The notes under the pieces were generated by a model, which was not told the origin of the DNA, searched no databases, and saw only the letters and a list, made by a program, of their open reading frames with translations. A program made the position numbers and the translations under genes. Below, piece after piece: positions 17,641 to 28,100 of a stretch of 43,632 nucleotides of DNA. Origin of the DNA: Gelidibacter salicanalis (GTDB lineage Bacteria > Bacteroidota > Bacteroidia > Flavobacteriales > Flavobacteriaceae); contig NZ_JAEHJZ010000033.1 of the NCBI RefSeq assembly GCF_016469035.1, forward strand, positions 8,037-51,668, written 5' to 3'. The number at the start of each line of letters is the position of its first letter. The first letter of the stretch is position 1.

Positions 17641-18585
17641 ATGAATCGACTTCTAATGACTTATAAAACTACAAATTTATTACTACTTGCACTTTTTGTG
17701 AGTTTGTTCTTCAGTGTGTTCACCACCCAAGCGCAACAAGACTCTCAATACACGCAATACATGTATAATACGGTATCTGTTAACCCGGCCTATGCTGGCT
17801 CGAGAGGCTCGCTAAGTATCATGGGTATTTACAGAAATCAATGGGCTGGTTTAGACGGCGCTCCAGAGACTCTTAATTTCACATTACATTCTCCAATTGG
17901 TGTTAGAGGTGTTGGATTAGGACTCGGGGTTGTCAGTGACAAAATTGGACCCTCTGATGAAAGCATGGTAACTGCCGATTTTTCATACACGCTAGATCTG
18001 GCGCGAGATGTAAAACTATCTTTTGGTATGAAAGGTGGCGTGTCTATCTGGAATCTTAATCCTGATAAGTTGACCATTTATAATCCTAATGATTATAATT
18101 TACGACGCGAAAATAACACATCTCCTGTCATAGGAACGGGATTGTATCTGTACACACAAAAATGGTATATGGGGCTATCTTCACCAAATATTTTACAGAC
18201 AGAGTATTATGATGATGTTCAAGTGTCTACCGCAAGCGAGAAGACCCATATCTATTTAATTGGTGGATACGTTTTTGATATCAATCCTAATTTAAAACTA
18301 AAACCAGCTTTTATGGCAAAAGCGGTGGTGGGTGCTCCTTTAGCTATTGATGTTTCTGCAAATGCCTTAATGTATGATACCGTAACCTTTGGTTTAGGAT
18401 ATAGAGTGGACGCCGCTGTGAGTGCAATGGCAGGATTCCAAATTTCAGACCACATCATGATGGGTTATGCGTATGATTATGATACCACTGAGTTTGGTAA
18501 TTATAACAACGGTTCTCATGAAATATTTTTACGCTTTGAACTGGGAACGAGATTAAGAGCAAAAGTTAATCCGAGATTCTTTTAA
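17641..18585 (+). CDS. PorP/SprF-family T9SS outer-membrane protein
   Basis: This 314-residue outer-membrane barrel protein of the PorP/SprF family has a signal peptide of about 31 residues ending in TQAQ. Family marks follow directly: QQDSQYTQYMYNTVSVNPAYAGS, then IYRNQWAGLDGAP. Strand-rich repeats continue to a C-terminal FELGTRLR. In Flavobacterium, such proteins sit beside a T9SS substrate and help its secretion and surface attachment. Here the partner is probably the CHU_C protein one base upstream, with the collagen-like protein a possible second client. This pairing is inferred from gene order. Confidence 0.92.
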   Translation: MNRLLMTYKTTNLLLLALFVSLFFSVFTTQAQQDSQYTQYMYNTVSVNPAYAGSRGSLSIMGIYRNQWAGLDGAPETLNFTLHSPIGVRGVGLGLGVVSDKIGPSDESMVTADFSYTLDLARDVKLSFGMKGGVSIWNLNPDKLTIYNPNDYNLRRENNTSPVIGTGLYLYTQKWYMGLSSPNILQTEYYDDVQVSTASEKTHIYLIGGYVFDINPNLKLKPAFMAKAVVGAPLAIDVSANALMYDTVTFGLGYRVDAAVSAMAGFQISDHIMMGYAYDYDTTEFGNYNNGSHEIFLRFELGTRLRAKVNPRFF

Positions 18586-18604
18586 CTATCTTAAAAAAGA
18601 TTTG

Positions 18605-20548
18605 ATGAAAAATAAAATTACTACCTATAGTTTCTTCTTGTTTCTCCTTTGCTTTTCAAATATAGCATTGCTTTATGGGCAAGAGAACAAAATGAAAAAG
18701 GCCGCTGAAAATTATGAGCAATTGAATTATGTCAATGCTCAAAAAATTTATTTGGATGTTGCTGCAAAAGGCTATAAATCTGAAGAGCTTTTTACAAAAC
18801 TGGCAAACAGCTATTATTTTAATGCCGAATATGACCAAGCTGTCATATGGTATGAGCGTTTGTTTGATTTTAATGCAAATCCTGATCAAGATATCGTTTA
18901 CTTGCGTTACTCCCAAGCTTTAAAAGCGACGGGTCAACCTGAAAAAGCGGCGAAGTTTTACGATACTTACGTGGTGAAGAACGGTACTAAAATGCATTTG
19001 AGAACCACCGTCGATTATGAAAAATTGATTCAGGAAAATTCTGGCAGGTATGACATGAAGACTCTAGAACGTCTGTATCATGAAGGGAAAATCACGTTTG
19101 GTCAATTTAAGCAAGGAAGTACACTGTATTTTGCATCTACTGATGACACCAAAACCTTTTACAACAGAAGAAGTGCGTGGGATGGTCTTAGCTTTTTGTC
19201 GCTATATACCATTACCTTAGACTCGTTAAACCAAGCTCAAGAAGGTCCAAAAAGACTTAAGGCTAATTTGCAAAGTAAGTTTCATGAATCTACACCAGTT
19301 ATTTCTGCTGATGGGAACACGATGTACTTTACAAGAAGCAATACTACAAGTGCAACCGAGAATGAGGATCAAAAATTAAAAATTTATAAGTCAGTCAAGA
19401 GTAATGACATGTGGCAAGATGCTGAAGAGTTATCAATAAATAGCGATTATTTTTCTTCTGCACATCCTGCTTTGAGTCCTGATGGTAAAAAGTTATATTT
19501 TTCATCAGATAGACCTGGCGGATTTGGAGAATCAGATCTTTACGTGTCAGCCATAAATAGTGATGGAAGTGTAGGTGCGCCTGTTAATTTAGGATATAAG
19601 ATCAACACACGTGGTAAGGAAACCTTCCCATTTGTGTCTGCTGAAAATGAGTTGTATTTTTCATCTGACGGTCATTTTGGATTGGGAGGATTGGATGTGT
19701 TCTATGTTAAAATTGCGGATTACGGTTACGGTAATTTGAATAATGTTGGCCAACCCGTAAATTCTTATGCAGACGATTTTGCCTTTGGAATTGATTTTAA
19801 AACAAAACGTGGCTTTATAAGTTCCAATCGGTCAGAGAAAATAGGGGAATTTGTTCATGACAATGTCTATACATTTCTTGAAACAGCTCCTATTGTTGAT
19901 CTCTATGCTGGGATTATTGAGGGTACGGTTACGGATAAACAAACAGAGTTGCCATTACAAAACGCACTTGTAACCTTAACGGATCCTGACGACAACATGT
20001 TCAGACAAGTCAAAACTGACAGTGCTGGTTATTATATAGCTGAGACCAACAAGTTTGATGCCTATTTGGTAAGAGTGACTAAAGATAAATATGATGCTGA
20101 TGAAGTGTTATCCAAACCAAATGTTGAACGCCAAGAAATAAATTTCCAATTGCAACCTAATGAAGTTGCTATTGAAACTGGCATAGATTTGTCTAAAGTG
20201 CTTAACATCCCAATGATATATTTTGATTTTGACAAGGCAAACATTAGACAAGATGCTAAAGTTGAATTGGAAAAAGTATTGGCTGCACTGAATCAATACC
20301 CACAGTTAAATCTTGAAATTCGTGCGCATACAGACAGTAGAGGAAATGATGCCTATAACCAAAAGTTATCCCAACGTCGTGCCACAGCAACTTTAAAATA
20401 TTTAGTTGATAACGGTGTGTCTGAATCACGTTTGAGTGCCATTGGTATGGGAGAAACCAATCCTGTTAATAAGTGTACTAACGGTGTAAGATGTTCTAGA
20501 GCCGAACATCAGAAAAATAGACGTTCTGAATTTATTATTAAAGACTAG
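18605..20548 (+). CDS. OmpA-family protein with TPR-like, PD40 and carboxypeptidase-regulatory-like domains
   Basis: This is a 647-residue cell-envelope protein. A signal peptide (to about 25) is followed by a TPR-like helical stretch (about 30-150). WD40-like PD40 repeats come next (about 230-370, with HPALSPDGKKLYFSSDRPGG). A beta-sandwich of the carboxypeptidase regulatory type (about 437-515) leads to the OmpA domain (about 535-647). The OmpA part has FDFDKANIRQDA, RAHTDSRG and NRRSEFII, the peptidoglycan-binding signature. I use the ATG at 18605; a TTG lies one codon earlier. This architecture is standard beside PorP/SprF genes and probably anchors the surface module to the cell wall. 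A terminator follows. Confidence 0.92.
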   Translation: MKNKITTYSFFLFLLCFSNIALLYGQENKMKKAAENYEQLNYVNAQKIYLDVAAKGYKSEELFTKLANSYYFNAEYDQAVIWYERLFDFNANPDQDIVYLRYSQALKATGQPEKAAKFYDTYVVKNGTKMHLRTTVDYEKLIQENSGRYDMKTLERLYHEGKITFGQFKQGSTLYFASTDDTKTFYNRRSAWDGLSFLSLYTITLDSLNQAQEGPKRLKANLQSKFHESTPVISADGNTMYFTRSNTTSATENEDQKLKIYKSVKSNDMWQDAEELSINSDYFSSAHPALSPDGKKLYFSSDRPGGFGESDLYVSAINSDGSVGAPVNLGYKINTRGKETFPFVSAENELYFSSDGHFGLGGLDVFYVKIADYGYGNLNNVGQPVNSYADDFAFGIDFKTKRGFISSNRSEKIGEFVHDNVYTFLETAPIVDLYAGIIEGTVTDKQTELPLQNALVTLTDPDDNMFRQVKTDSAGYYIAETNKFDAYLVRVTKDKYDADEVLSKPNVERQEINFQLQPNEVAIETGIDLSKVLNIPMIYFDFDKANIRQDAKVELEKVLAALNQYPQLNLEIRAHTDSRGNDAYNQKLSQRRATATLKYLVDNGVSESRLSAIGMGETNPVNKCTNGVRCSRAEHQKNRRSEFIIKD

Positions 20549-20584
20549 TACCCTAGACACTAGTTCTAAATTCATATGAAACAG

Positions 20585-20613
20585 AAGCCGGAGATTTATC
20601 TTCGGCTTTTTTC
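20585..20613 (+). terminator. Intrinsic terminator ending the surface-module operon
   Basis: AAGCCGGAGA (20585-20594) pairs with TCTTCGGCTT (20599-20608), with one wobble, over a four-base loop and runs into T residues. It closes the 14634-20548 gene group. Confidence 0.8.
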
Positions 20614-20815
20614 TGTCTTTAAATTGCTGAAACAACTATTGCCGACGTTTAGGTATATGTTTTATGGCATTTTAAAGTAGAATAAGGTTTTCCTTAAAAT
20701 TAATATCTTAGCAAAAAAATATTGACACAGTTGTATTCATATTTTTTAGATATAATTTTTAATTCTTTATTGTTAATCAATTAAATTTGGATTTCACAAT
20801 TTATTAGTTTTAGTT

Positions 20816-21628
20816 ATGATAAAACACAATTATAATCATAAAGTAGCCGTCATTACGGGTGGTTCAGGAGTCATTGGATTTGCCATAGCCAAAGGATTGG
20901 CGTTGGAAGGTGTAAAGGTTGTTATTTTGGGAAGAACTCAAGAAACCATTGCTTCTAAAGTCAAGCAAATCGAAGATGTTGGCGGCATTGCTTTAGGAAT
21001 ATCTGCAGATGTGCTCAGCAAAACATCTTTGGAAGGTGCAAAAACCAAAATCATTGAGACTTTTGGTAAAATTGATATTTTGATCAATGCCGCTGGGGGC
21101 AATGTAAAAGGCGCAACCATACAGCCCGATGAAGATTTTTTTGACATGGAAATGGACGATTTTGACACCGTTACCAATCTCAATTTGAAAGGGACGGTAT
21201 TGGCATGTTTAATTTTTGGACGAGAAATCTCAAAACAAGAACAAGGCTGTATTATCAATATCTCATCACTAGCCGCGCAACAAGTACTAACACGAGTGGT
21301 AGGCTATTCTGCTTCAAAGGCTGCGGTTGAAAATTTTACCAAATGGCTCTCAGTTGAAATGGCGCAAAAATTATCTACTAATCTAAGAGTCAATGCCATA
21401 GCACCAGGTTTTTTTATAGGTGAACAGAATAGAAATTTATTATTGAATACTGACGGATCCTTAACATCTCGAGGACAGACCATCATCTCTAATACACCTA
21501 TGAAACGCTTTGGAGAAGCTGAAGAATTGATAAGTACTGCTTTGTGGCTGTGCTCCGATGCTTCTCGGTTTATTACAGGTGTTGTGGTACCTATAGATGG
21601 TGGATTTAGTGCGTTTTCAGGAGTTTAG
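20816..21628 (+). CDS. uxuB: SDR-type fructuronate (D-mannonate) reductase
   Basis: This 270-residue short-chain dehydrogenase has the cofactor loop TGGSGVIG (14-21), the NAG-like NAAGG, and catalytic Ser in NISSLAA with Y164-xxx-K168 (YSASK). It probably reduces D-fructuronate to D-mannonate with NADH or NADPH in the cytoplasm. The assignment rests on the next gene, uxuA, five bases downstream. Many Bacteroidota and Bacillus use an SDR of this kind (YjmF type) in place of the long-chain UxuB. On sequence alone it could be another SDR such as a gluconate 5-dehydrogenase-like enzyme. Upstream, TATCTTAG near 20704 resembles a -7 element. Confidence 0.78.
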   Translation: MIKHNYNHKVAVITGGSGVIGFAIAKGLALEGVKVVILGRTQETIASKVKQIEDVGGIALGISADVLSKTSLEGAKTKIIETFGKIDILINAAGGNVKGATIQPDEDFFDMEMDDFDTVTNLNLKGTVLACLIFGREISKQEQGCIINISSLAAQQVLTRVVGYSASKAAVENFTKWLSVEMAQKLSTNLRVNAIAPGFFIGEQNRNLLLNTDGSLTSRGQTIISNTPMKRFGEAEELISTALWLCSDASRFITGVVVPIDGGFSAFSGV

Positions 21629-21633
21629 AAGAT

Positions 21634-22818
21634 ATGAAATTAGAAGAAACATTTAGATGGTACGGTCCAAAGGACCCCGTTTCCTTGTCAGATATTAAAA
21701 TGACCGGAGCTACAGGTATTGTGACCGCTTTGCATCATATTCCGAATGGTGAGGTTTGGCCAATATCTGAAATTGAAAAACGAAAAACTGAAATTAAAAA
21801 TGCAGGTTTAAGATGGTCTGTGGTAGAAAGTGTACCTGTTCATGAAGCCATCAAAACAAGAACTGGGAATTATAAAGAATATATTGACAACTACAAGCAA
21901 ACACTTATCAACCTAAGTCAATGCGATATCAATGTCATCTGCTATAATTTTATGCCCATATTGGACTGGACGCGCACCAATTTAGATTACGAATTGGAAG
22001 ATGGCTCAACGGGATTGCGATTTGACACCCTTGATTTTGCTGTTTTTGAATTGTTTTTGTTGAAAAGACACGATGCGGAAAAGCGTTACCCGCAAGAGAT
22101 CATTTCGCTTGCCAAAACTCGATTTTCCGAAATGAGTCGGGATGAACAAGATTCCCTAATTCACAATATTATAGCGGGTTTGCCAGGTACGGAAGAAGGC
22201 TATTCGCTGAGCCAATTCAATTTGGCCTTAAATACTTATGACAATATTGACGCGGATCAATTAAGAGAAAACTTGGTTTATTTCTTAGAACACATCATTC
22301 CAACTGCTGAACAAGCTAATGTGTTTATGTGCATCCATCCGGATGATCCACCATATCCTATTTTAGGCTTACCAAGAGTGGTGAGTACCAAAGCAGATAT
22401 TTTATATTTATACAAGTCTGTAGAAAGCATTCATAATGGATTGACGTTTTGCACAGGGTCATTTGGTGTCCGATCAGACAATGATTTACCAGCAATGATT
22501 GCCGAACTTGGGGAACGCATTCATTTTTTACACTTGCGCAATGTTCAAAGTGATGAAAATGGCAATTTCCATGAAGCAAACCATCTTGAAGGCAATACTG
22601 ATATGTTCGCAGTCTTAAAGACGATCATTAAGGAACAAAAAAGAAGAAAGTCTGAAGGACAAACCAACTTTAATATTCCAATGCGTCCAGACCATGGCCA
22701 TAAGATGTTGGATGATTTATCTAAGGAGACAAATCCTGGTTACTCATGTATTGGCAGATTACGCGGGCTTGCCGAATTGAGAGGGCTTGAAATGGGAATT
22801 CGAAAAAGTTTAGATTAA
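21634..22818 (+). CDS. uxuA: Mannonate dehydratase
   Basis: This 394-residue cytoplasmic enzyme dehydrates D-mannonate to 2-keto-3-deoxygluconate, a shared step in glucuronate and galacturonate breakdown. It matches UxuA from end to end. The N-terminus has [19 protein letters not shown], followed by [31 protein letters not shown] is a conserved stretch, and metal-binding sequences include CIHPDDPP and the terminal MRPDHGH. Its length fits the family. It forms an operon with the SDR upstream and probably the arylsulfotransferase-like gene 33 bases downstream. No uronate isomerase (UxaC) or KDG kinase is in the window. Confidence 0.95.
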   Translation: MKLEETFRWYGPKDPVSLSDIKMTGATGIVTALHHIPNGEVWPISEIEKRKTEIKNAGLRWSVVESVPVHEAIKTRTGNYKEYIDNYKQTLINLSQCDINVICYNFMPILDWTRTNLDYELEDGSTGLRFDTLDFAVFELFLLKRHDAEKRYPQEIISLAKTRFSEMSRDEQDSLIHNIIAGLPGTEEGYSLSQFNLALNTYDNIDADQLRENLVYFLEHIIPTAEQANVFMCIHPDDPPYPILGLPRVVSTKADILYLYKSVESIHNGLTFCTGSFGVRSDNDLPAMIAELGERIHFLHLRNVQSDENGNFHEANHLEGNTDMFAVLKTIIKEQKRRKSEGQTNFNIPMRPDHGHKMLDDLSKETNPGYSCIGRLRGLAELRGLEMGIRKSLD

Positions 22819-22851
22819 CACAACTTTCTTTTTGTTTTAAAAAAAATTGTT

Positions 22852-24453
22852 ATGATAAAAAAAATAACGTTTGTAATCCTTTTAACTGTTTCATTTGTAA
22901 GATCACAGACCCCGACCGTTGGTTTACTTTATTCAGATAGCCAGGTTACTGAGGGCTACACGCTGTTTACCCCTGAAGTCAACCAAAGTGTATATTTAAT
23001 TAATAACTGTGGTGAAAAAATAAATGAATGGACGTTTAAGGAGTTGCCAGGAGCAACCTGCTATCTTTTAGAAAATGGAACATTACTACGAGCAGGGAAG
23101 AATGCTATTGAAATTAGAGACTGGGATAATAATGTTTTATGGAGCTACGAGATGCGTGCAAATGGATTAAACCAACACCATGATATTGAACCGCTTCCTA
23201 ATGGGAATATTCTATGTATAGTTAGAGATAGTTATTCTAACATAGAGATCATTGCTAATGGAAAGGATCCTCTTAAAGTAGGAGGAACCATTGACCTTGA
23301 TAAAATAGTGGAATTAAAACCAATTGGAACAAATGATGCTGAAATTGTTTGGGAATGGAAATTTATAGATCACCTCATTCAAGATTATGATGATACAAAA
23401 GCAAATTATGGGAGTGTTGAGAATCACCCTGAACGTATTGATATCAATTATATAGATCCCTATTTTGAGGATTTCGATAGAGGTTTTACTCATGTAAATG
23501 GTATTGATTATAATTCACAACTTGACCAAATTATTATTTCTGCAAGACATCTCAATGAAATTTATATTATTGACCATAGCACCACAACTGCTGAAGCTTC
23601 TGGTCATACCGGCGGTAATTCAAATCGTGGAGGAGATATTTTATGGAGATGGGGTAACCCTATGGTTTACAGACAAGGAGGAGTTGAAGACCAAAAACTG
23701 TTTTTACAACATGATGTAAAATGGGTAGAACCAGGGTATTTGGATGAAGGCAAACTATCTGTTTTTAACAATGGAGGTGATGGTATTAGGTCCTTTAGCT
23801 CAGTTCACTTATTAGATTCAGAGATTTCTGGCAATACGTATACAAAAGAGAAAAATAAATTTAAACCATTAGACTTTAACTGGTCATGGACTGGCTCTAT
23901 ATTAGGAAGAACTATTTACGAAACAAAAAAATCTGGAACTCACAGTCTTCCAAATGGTAACTTTATAATTTGTGAAACTTCTCTAGGACAAGTTTCAGAA
24001 ATAACCAAAACGGGCGAGCATATATGGACGTATAAAAATCCATCAGGAAAAGATATATTTAATCAATTTGATGACGTTTCACCAAATTTCAATTCCATCT
24101 TTAGGGCTGAAAAATATCCCAGTAATTATATCGGTTTTTTGGGAAAAGACTTAACACCAAAAGGTGTTATTGAAAATGAAAATTCCCTTTCAAAAACTTG
24201 TACTACTTTAAGCATATTTACCTCTGACGTTGATAATCTCAAAATATTAAATCCAGTTTATGACAATATTCTAAAATTCAACAAAGAGATAAAACTAGAT
24301 GCTATAAAAATAATTGATGTTAATGGCAGGACTGTGTTCACGACTAAAAACTTTTTAAATGACCACATAGTTGTTGACATAAATTCAGGTTTTTATTTCA
24401 TTGAACTTCGAGAAGCAGAAGTAATTAAACGAATAAAAATTATAATCATCTGA
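22852..24453 (+). CDS. Arylsulfotransferase-like (ASST) secreted protein with T9SS sorting domain
   Basis: This 533-residue secreted protein has a signal peptide ending near residue 18 (FVRSQ). The body resembles ASST beta-propeller proteins: repeated LPNGN turns (IEPLPNGNILC, HSLPNGNFIICE), an early QHHDIEPL, ILWRWGNP and QHDVKW. These carry the His residues expected for sulfuryl transfer, though I cannot assign the catalytic one by eye. The last 70 residues (IKIIDVNGRTVFTTKNF, then SGFYFIELREAEVIKRI) fit a type A T9SS sorting domain, so it is probably exported to the surface. Its coupling with uronate genes is unusual. Sulfotransferase activity is plausible but not certain, since many relatives are uncharacterised. 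Confidence 0.82.
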   Translation: MIKKITFVILLTVSFVRSQTPTVGLLYSDSQVTEGYTLFTPEVNQSVYLINNCGEKINEWTFKELPGATCYLLENGTLLRAGKNAIEIRDWDNNVLWSYEMRANGLNQHHDIEPLPNGNILCIVRDSYSNIEIIANGKDPLKVGGTIDLDKIVELKPIGTNDAEIVWEWKFIDHLIQDYDDTKANYGSVENHPERIDINYIDPYFEDFDRGFTHVNGIDYNSQLDQIIISARHLNEIYIIDHSTTTAEASGHTGGNSNRGGDILWRWGNPMVYRQGGVEDQKLFLQHDVKWVEPGYLDEGKLSVFNNGGDGIRSFSSVHLLDSEISGNTYTKEKNKFKPLDFNWSWTGSILGRTIYETKKSGTHSLPNGNFIICETSLGQVSEITKTGEHIWTYKNPSGKDIFNQFDDVSPNFNSIFRAEKYPSNYIGFLGKDLTPKGVIENENSLSKTCTTLSIFTSDVDNLKILNPVYDNILKFNKEIKLDAIKIIDVNGRTVFTTKNFLNDHIVVDINSGFYFIELREAEVIKRIKIIII

Positions 24454-25033
24454 ATTCTTAATAAGTATAGTGTCATAACCCGCGTTGTGCATTATAATTT
24501 AAAACTAAATTGGTCTCTTTTTTTAATGAATTTGAAGGCTGTTTTATAGTGGAACGTATGCCTCTATAGGTTTGTAAATTATCACGGAGTTCTCATTCAA
24601 AATATAATATCTGTGTCCGCTCAATACTGTATGTTGTAATTCTTTATATGCAGTTTGTTTTGATTAATCTTAAACCTAAGAAGATTAACAGACGATAATG
24701 CATCTTATCTAGCGGCTGTTCTATTTTATTACAGAGTTTTAACTGTGCTAAAAAAAGAGATCTTTCGTAGAAACTTTCTAAGCTAAATCCATTCTCTACT
24801 TTATAAAAAGCTTTAATTTTTAATAGGATTGACTGGCATCTCCATATTCTATATTTAGCGCTAATTTTCATTCTGGTAAGGTGCTCTTGTAGCGTCATCG
24901 TTGAAAAATTATAATTACAAAAATTTCATTTTTTTCATATACAAAGCGTTTAAGAAACTAAAATCTTAACAAATTCAGGTCAATAATGTGGATTTGTAAA
25001 TATTAATGGCTTTTAGCAATTTAATAACATTTT
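24454..25033. other. Intergenic region before the susC promoter
   Basis: About 580 bases carry no gene I can name. An 84-codon minus-strand open frame (24644-24898) has a basic, Leu- and Ile-rich product with no motif I recognise. It starts 135 bases from the susC operator and could be chance. No terminator with a clear stem follows the ASST-like gene. Confidence 0.4.
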
Positions 25034-25075
25034 TAATGCAAACGTTTGCATTAAACATATATTTTACTATATTTG
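25034..25075 (+). promoter_or_regulatory. LacI-type operator overlapping the susC promoter
   Basis: A perfect 20-base palindrome, TAATGCAAACGTTTGCATTA, spans 25034-25053. Its right half contains TTTG (25045-25048), which fits a Bacteroidota -33 element. TATATTTG, a match to TAnnTTTG, follows 19 bases later at 25068-25075. Transcription would start about 25 bases before susC. The centre CG and inverted halves are typical of LacI-family sites. The same core is found before the symporter gene at 35590. Confidence 0.85.
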
Positions 25076-25106
25076 AGTACACAAACACTATAATCACTCG
25101 ATATTT

Positions 25107-28100
25107 ATGAAAAAAACTATGCACTCATACCCTCTATCGCGGTGCAAACGAGAACTGACAAAACGCACAGTTTTGGGCATTTTATTCCTCGTTTGTTGCG
25201 CTTTTAGCAATGGGTACTCCCAAAATCAATCAGTTTCGGGAAGAATAACAGATGAGGCTACTGGAGAGCCTTTGTTTGGGGTTAATGTCATTGTTAAAGG
25301 AACTCTCAATGGCGTATCTTCTGATCTTAATGGTAATTATAGCATTAAGAATGTGACTCCGGAAAATATTTTAATGTTTTCATATATGGGGTTTACAGAC
25401 CAAGAAATTAGAATAGGCAACACTACTGAAATTAATGTGATCCTGATACCTTCCGTCGATCAGCTCGATGAATTGGTCATTGTTGGTTATGGTACGAAAA
25501 AGAAAAGAAACTTAACAGGTGCGATAGTTTCAGTGGGCAGTGAGGACATTGATAAATCGAATTTACAGGATCCGATATCCATTTTGCAAGGACGTGCTGC
25601 TGGAGTGCAGGTCACCTCTAACTCTGGTGCTCCAGGTGGAGGCATGAGTATTAAAGTAAGAGGGAATTCTTCTTTAAATTCTGGCAACTCGCCATTGTAT
25701 GTCGTTGATGGTGTTCCTATAGAATCAAGCTCATTGTCCTCCTTAAACGGAAGTGAGAATTTTGGTCTGAATCCTTTGGCTGATATTAACCCTGGAGATA
25801 TCCAATCCATAGAAATCTTGAAAGATGCTGCGTCAACAGCCATATATGGCTCACGTGCTGCCAATGGCGTTGTTCTGATTACAACAAAAAGAGGTATTTC
25901 AGGGAAAGCTCAGGTAGATCTAAATATATCCTCGGGTGTTAGTGAGATTCCTAGAAGACTTAGCGTTTTAAACGCCAGTCAGTATAGACAGGTTATTCTA
26001 GATTCCTATAGAAATATGGACAATCCTGTGACTCCAAATGGAATTATTTTAGATTCCTTAAATCCCAAAAACAATGGTGATGTTGATTGGCAAAAGGAAT
26101 TATTAAGAATAGCACCGCAAAATAAAATAGATCTTTCCGTACGTGGTGGAACCGATGATTTAAAATATGCGTGGAGTTCTTCATTTTTGGATCAGGATGG
26201 GATCATCTTAAATTCAAATTACAAAAGAGTTACTACAAGGTTAAACGTTGATTTTAAGGTTTCGGAGAAAGTTACTTTCGGGCAAAGTATATCTTATACC
26301 AACGGTGTTAATAATAGAATTAATGCAGGTGGTACGGGTAACCTAAGTGTGATTCGAGAGCTGCTAGTTCGTCCACCAATTTTTGCTGCGTATTTACCTG
26401 ATGGCTCCTATAATGGATACCAATTTGGAAGAAGAAATCCTATAGGTCTTGCAGAATTGGCAACACACCTGAACAAGAGCAATCGTGTAATTGGCAATCA
26501 ATATGTTGAATATAATATCTTAGAGAGTCTTAAATTAAGGAGTAATTTAAATTTGGATTATACGTCCATCAAGGAAGACGAGTTTATACCTTCTACATTA
26601 GACTATCGTGAAGGTTATAATTCAGGTTCAGTACGTTCAATAAACAACTTAACATGGGGGAATGAAACTTTTTTAAGTTTTAATAAACAACTTGGAGAAT
26701 CCCACAATTTATCGGCTCTTGCAGGACTTAGTTTTCAGGATTGGAAATACGAAAGAGTTGGTTTGGATGGGATGTTCTTTTCAAGTGATAATATAACCAC
26801 ATTAAATGGAGCAGGAACAATTTCAAATCAAGAGGTGAACATCACTACAGAGCATTCCATGCTTTCTTATTTTGGAAGGGTTTCCTATGATTATAAGGGA
26901 AAATACTTGTTTGAAGCCAATTTGAGAGCGGATGGGTCTTCCCGATTCGGCGAAGACCAACGTTTTGGTTATTTTCCATCTGCAGCGGTTGCATGGCGTT
27001 TTTCAGATGAAGCATTTTTAAAGAATGTCGACCTCCTCAATGACGCAAAGTTACGTTTAAGCGTTGGACAGACTGGTAATGAGTCTATTGGCAATTACAC
27101 CTCGCGGGGTGAATTTATGGTAGGAGCAAATTATTTGGACTATTCTGGAGCAGCTCCGTCTGTAATGCCAAATTCAGGTTTGACTTGGGAAACAACAACG
27201 CAGTATAATGGTGGTTTGGATCTTTCTTTCTTAAATAATAGATTGACGTTTAATGCCGATGTTTACTTAAAAATAACCGAAGATCTGCTTTATAACGTTC
27301 CTATCCCAAGAACAACCGGTTTCTCATATGTGACCCAAAATATTGGTAGCATAGAAAACAAAGGTATTGAGCTTTCTTTGAATTCAAGAAATTTAGTAGG
27401 AGACTTTAAATGGGAAACAAATTTCAATATTAGCGCAAACCGCAACCAAATAAAAGAGCTTCCAGAAAACTTATTGACAAACGGCTTTATTCAAAATGGA
27501 GACTTTCACATTTTAAAAGAAGGTTTACCAATTGGAACATTTTATGGCTACAAATTTAACGGCGTCTACTCACGAGATGAAGACAATGTTAACCAAGTGA
27601 CCAATGGGGCATTAGGACAACAATTTAAGGGTGGTGATCCTATTTGGGACGATGTGAATGGTGATAATATTATTGATGAAAATGATAAGCAGATTATTGG
27701 AGATGCCACTCCTGACTTTTTTGGAGGTATAAACAATACGTTTTCTTATAAAGGTCTTAGTTTAGGTGTTTTCCTTCAATTTTCTTATGGTAATGATATT
27801 TATAGCGAAATTAATCACCAAAGAAATTCGGTGGTGAGATATAACAACCTTTCTACAGATGCCTTAGACAGATGGAGAGAACAAGGTGACGTTACAAACT
27901 TTCCTAAACCAGTGAGTGATGACCCACTACGTTCAGATAGTAGAGTCCAAAGTCGTTGGGTAGAAGATGGTTCTTACATCAAATTGAAAAATATCAATAT
28001 TAGATATCGATTTCCTGATAATATGGTTGACAATTTGGGCATGAGAAAATTAGAAGTCTATGCATCAGCGCTCAATGTGTTGACATGGACACATTATACA

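Noticed and set aside
24644-24898. Possible 84-residue gene on the minus strand.
   Set aside because: No signal, motif or neighbour supports it. I record it within the intergenic entry but do not call it a gene.
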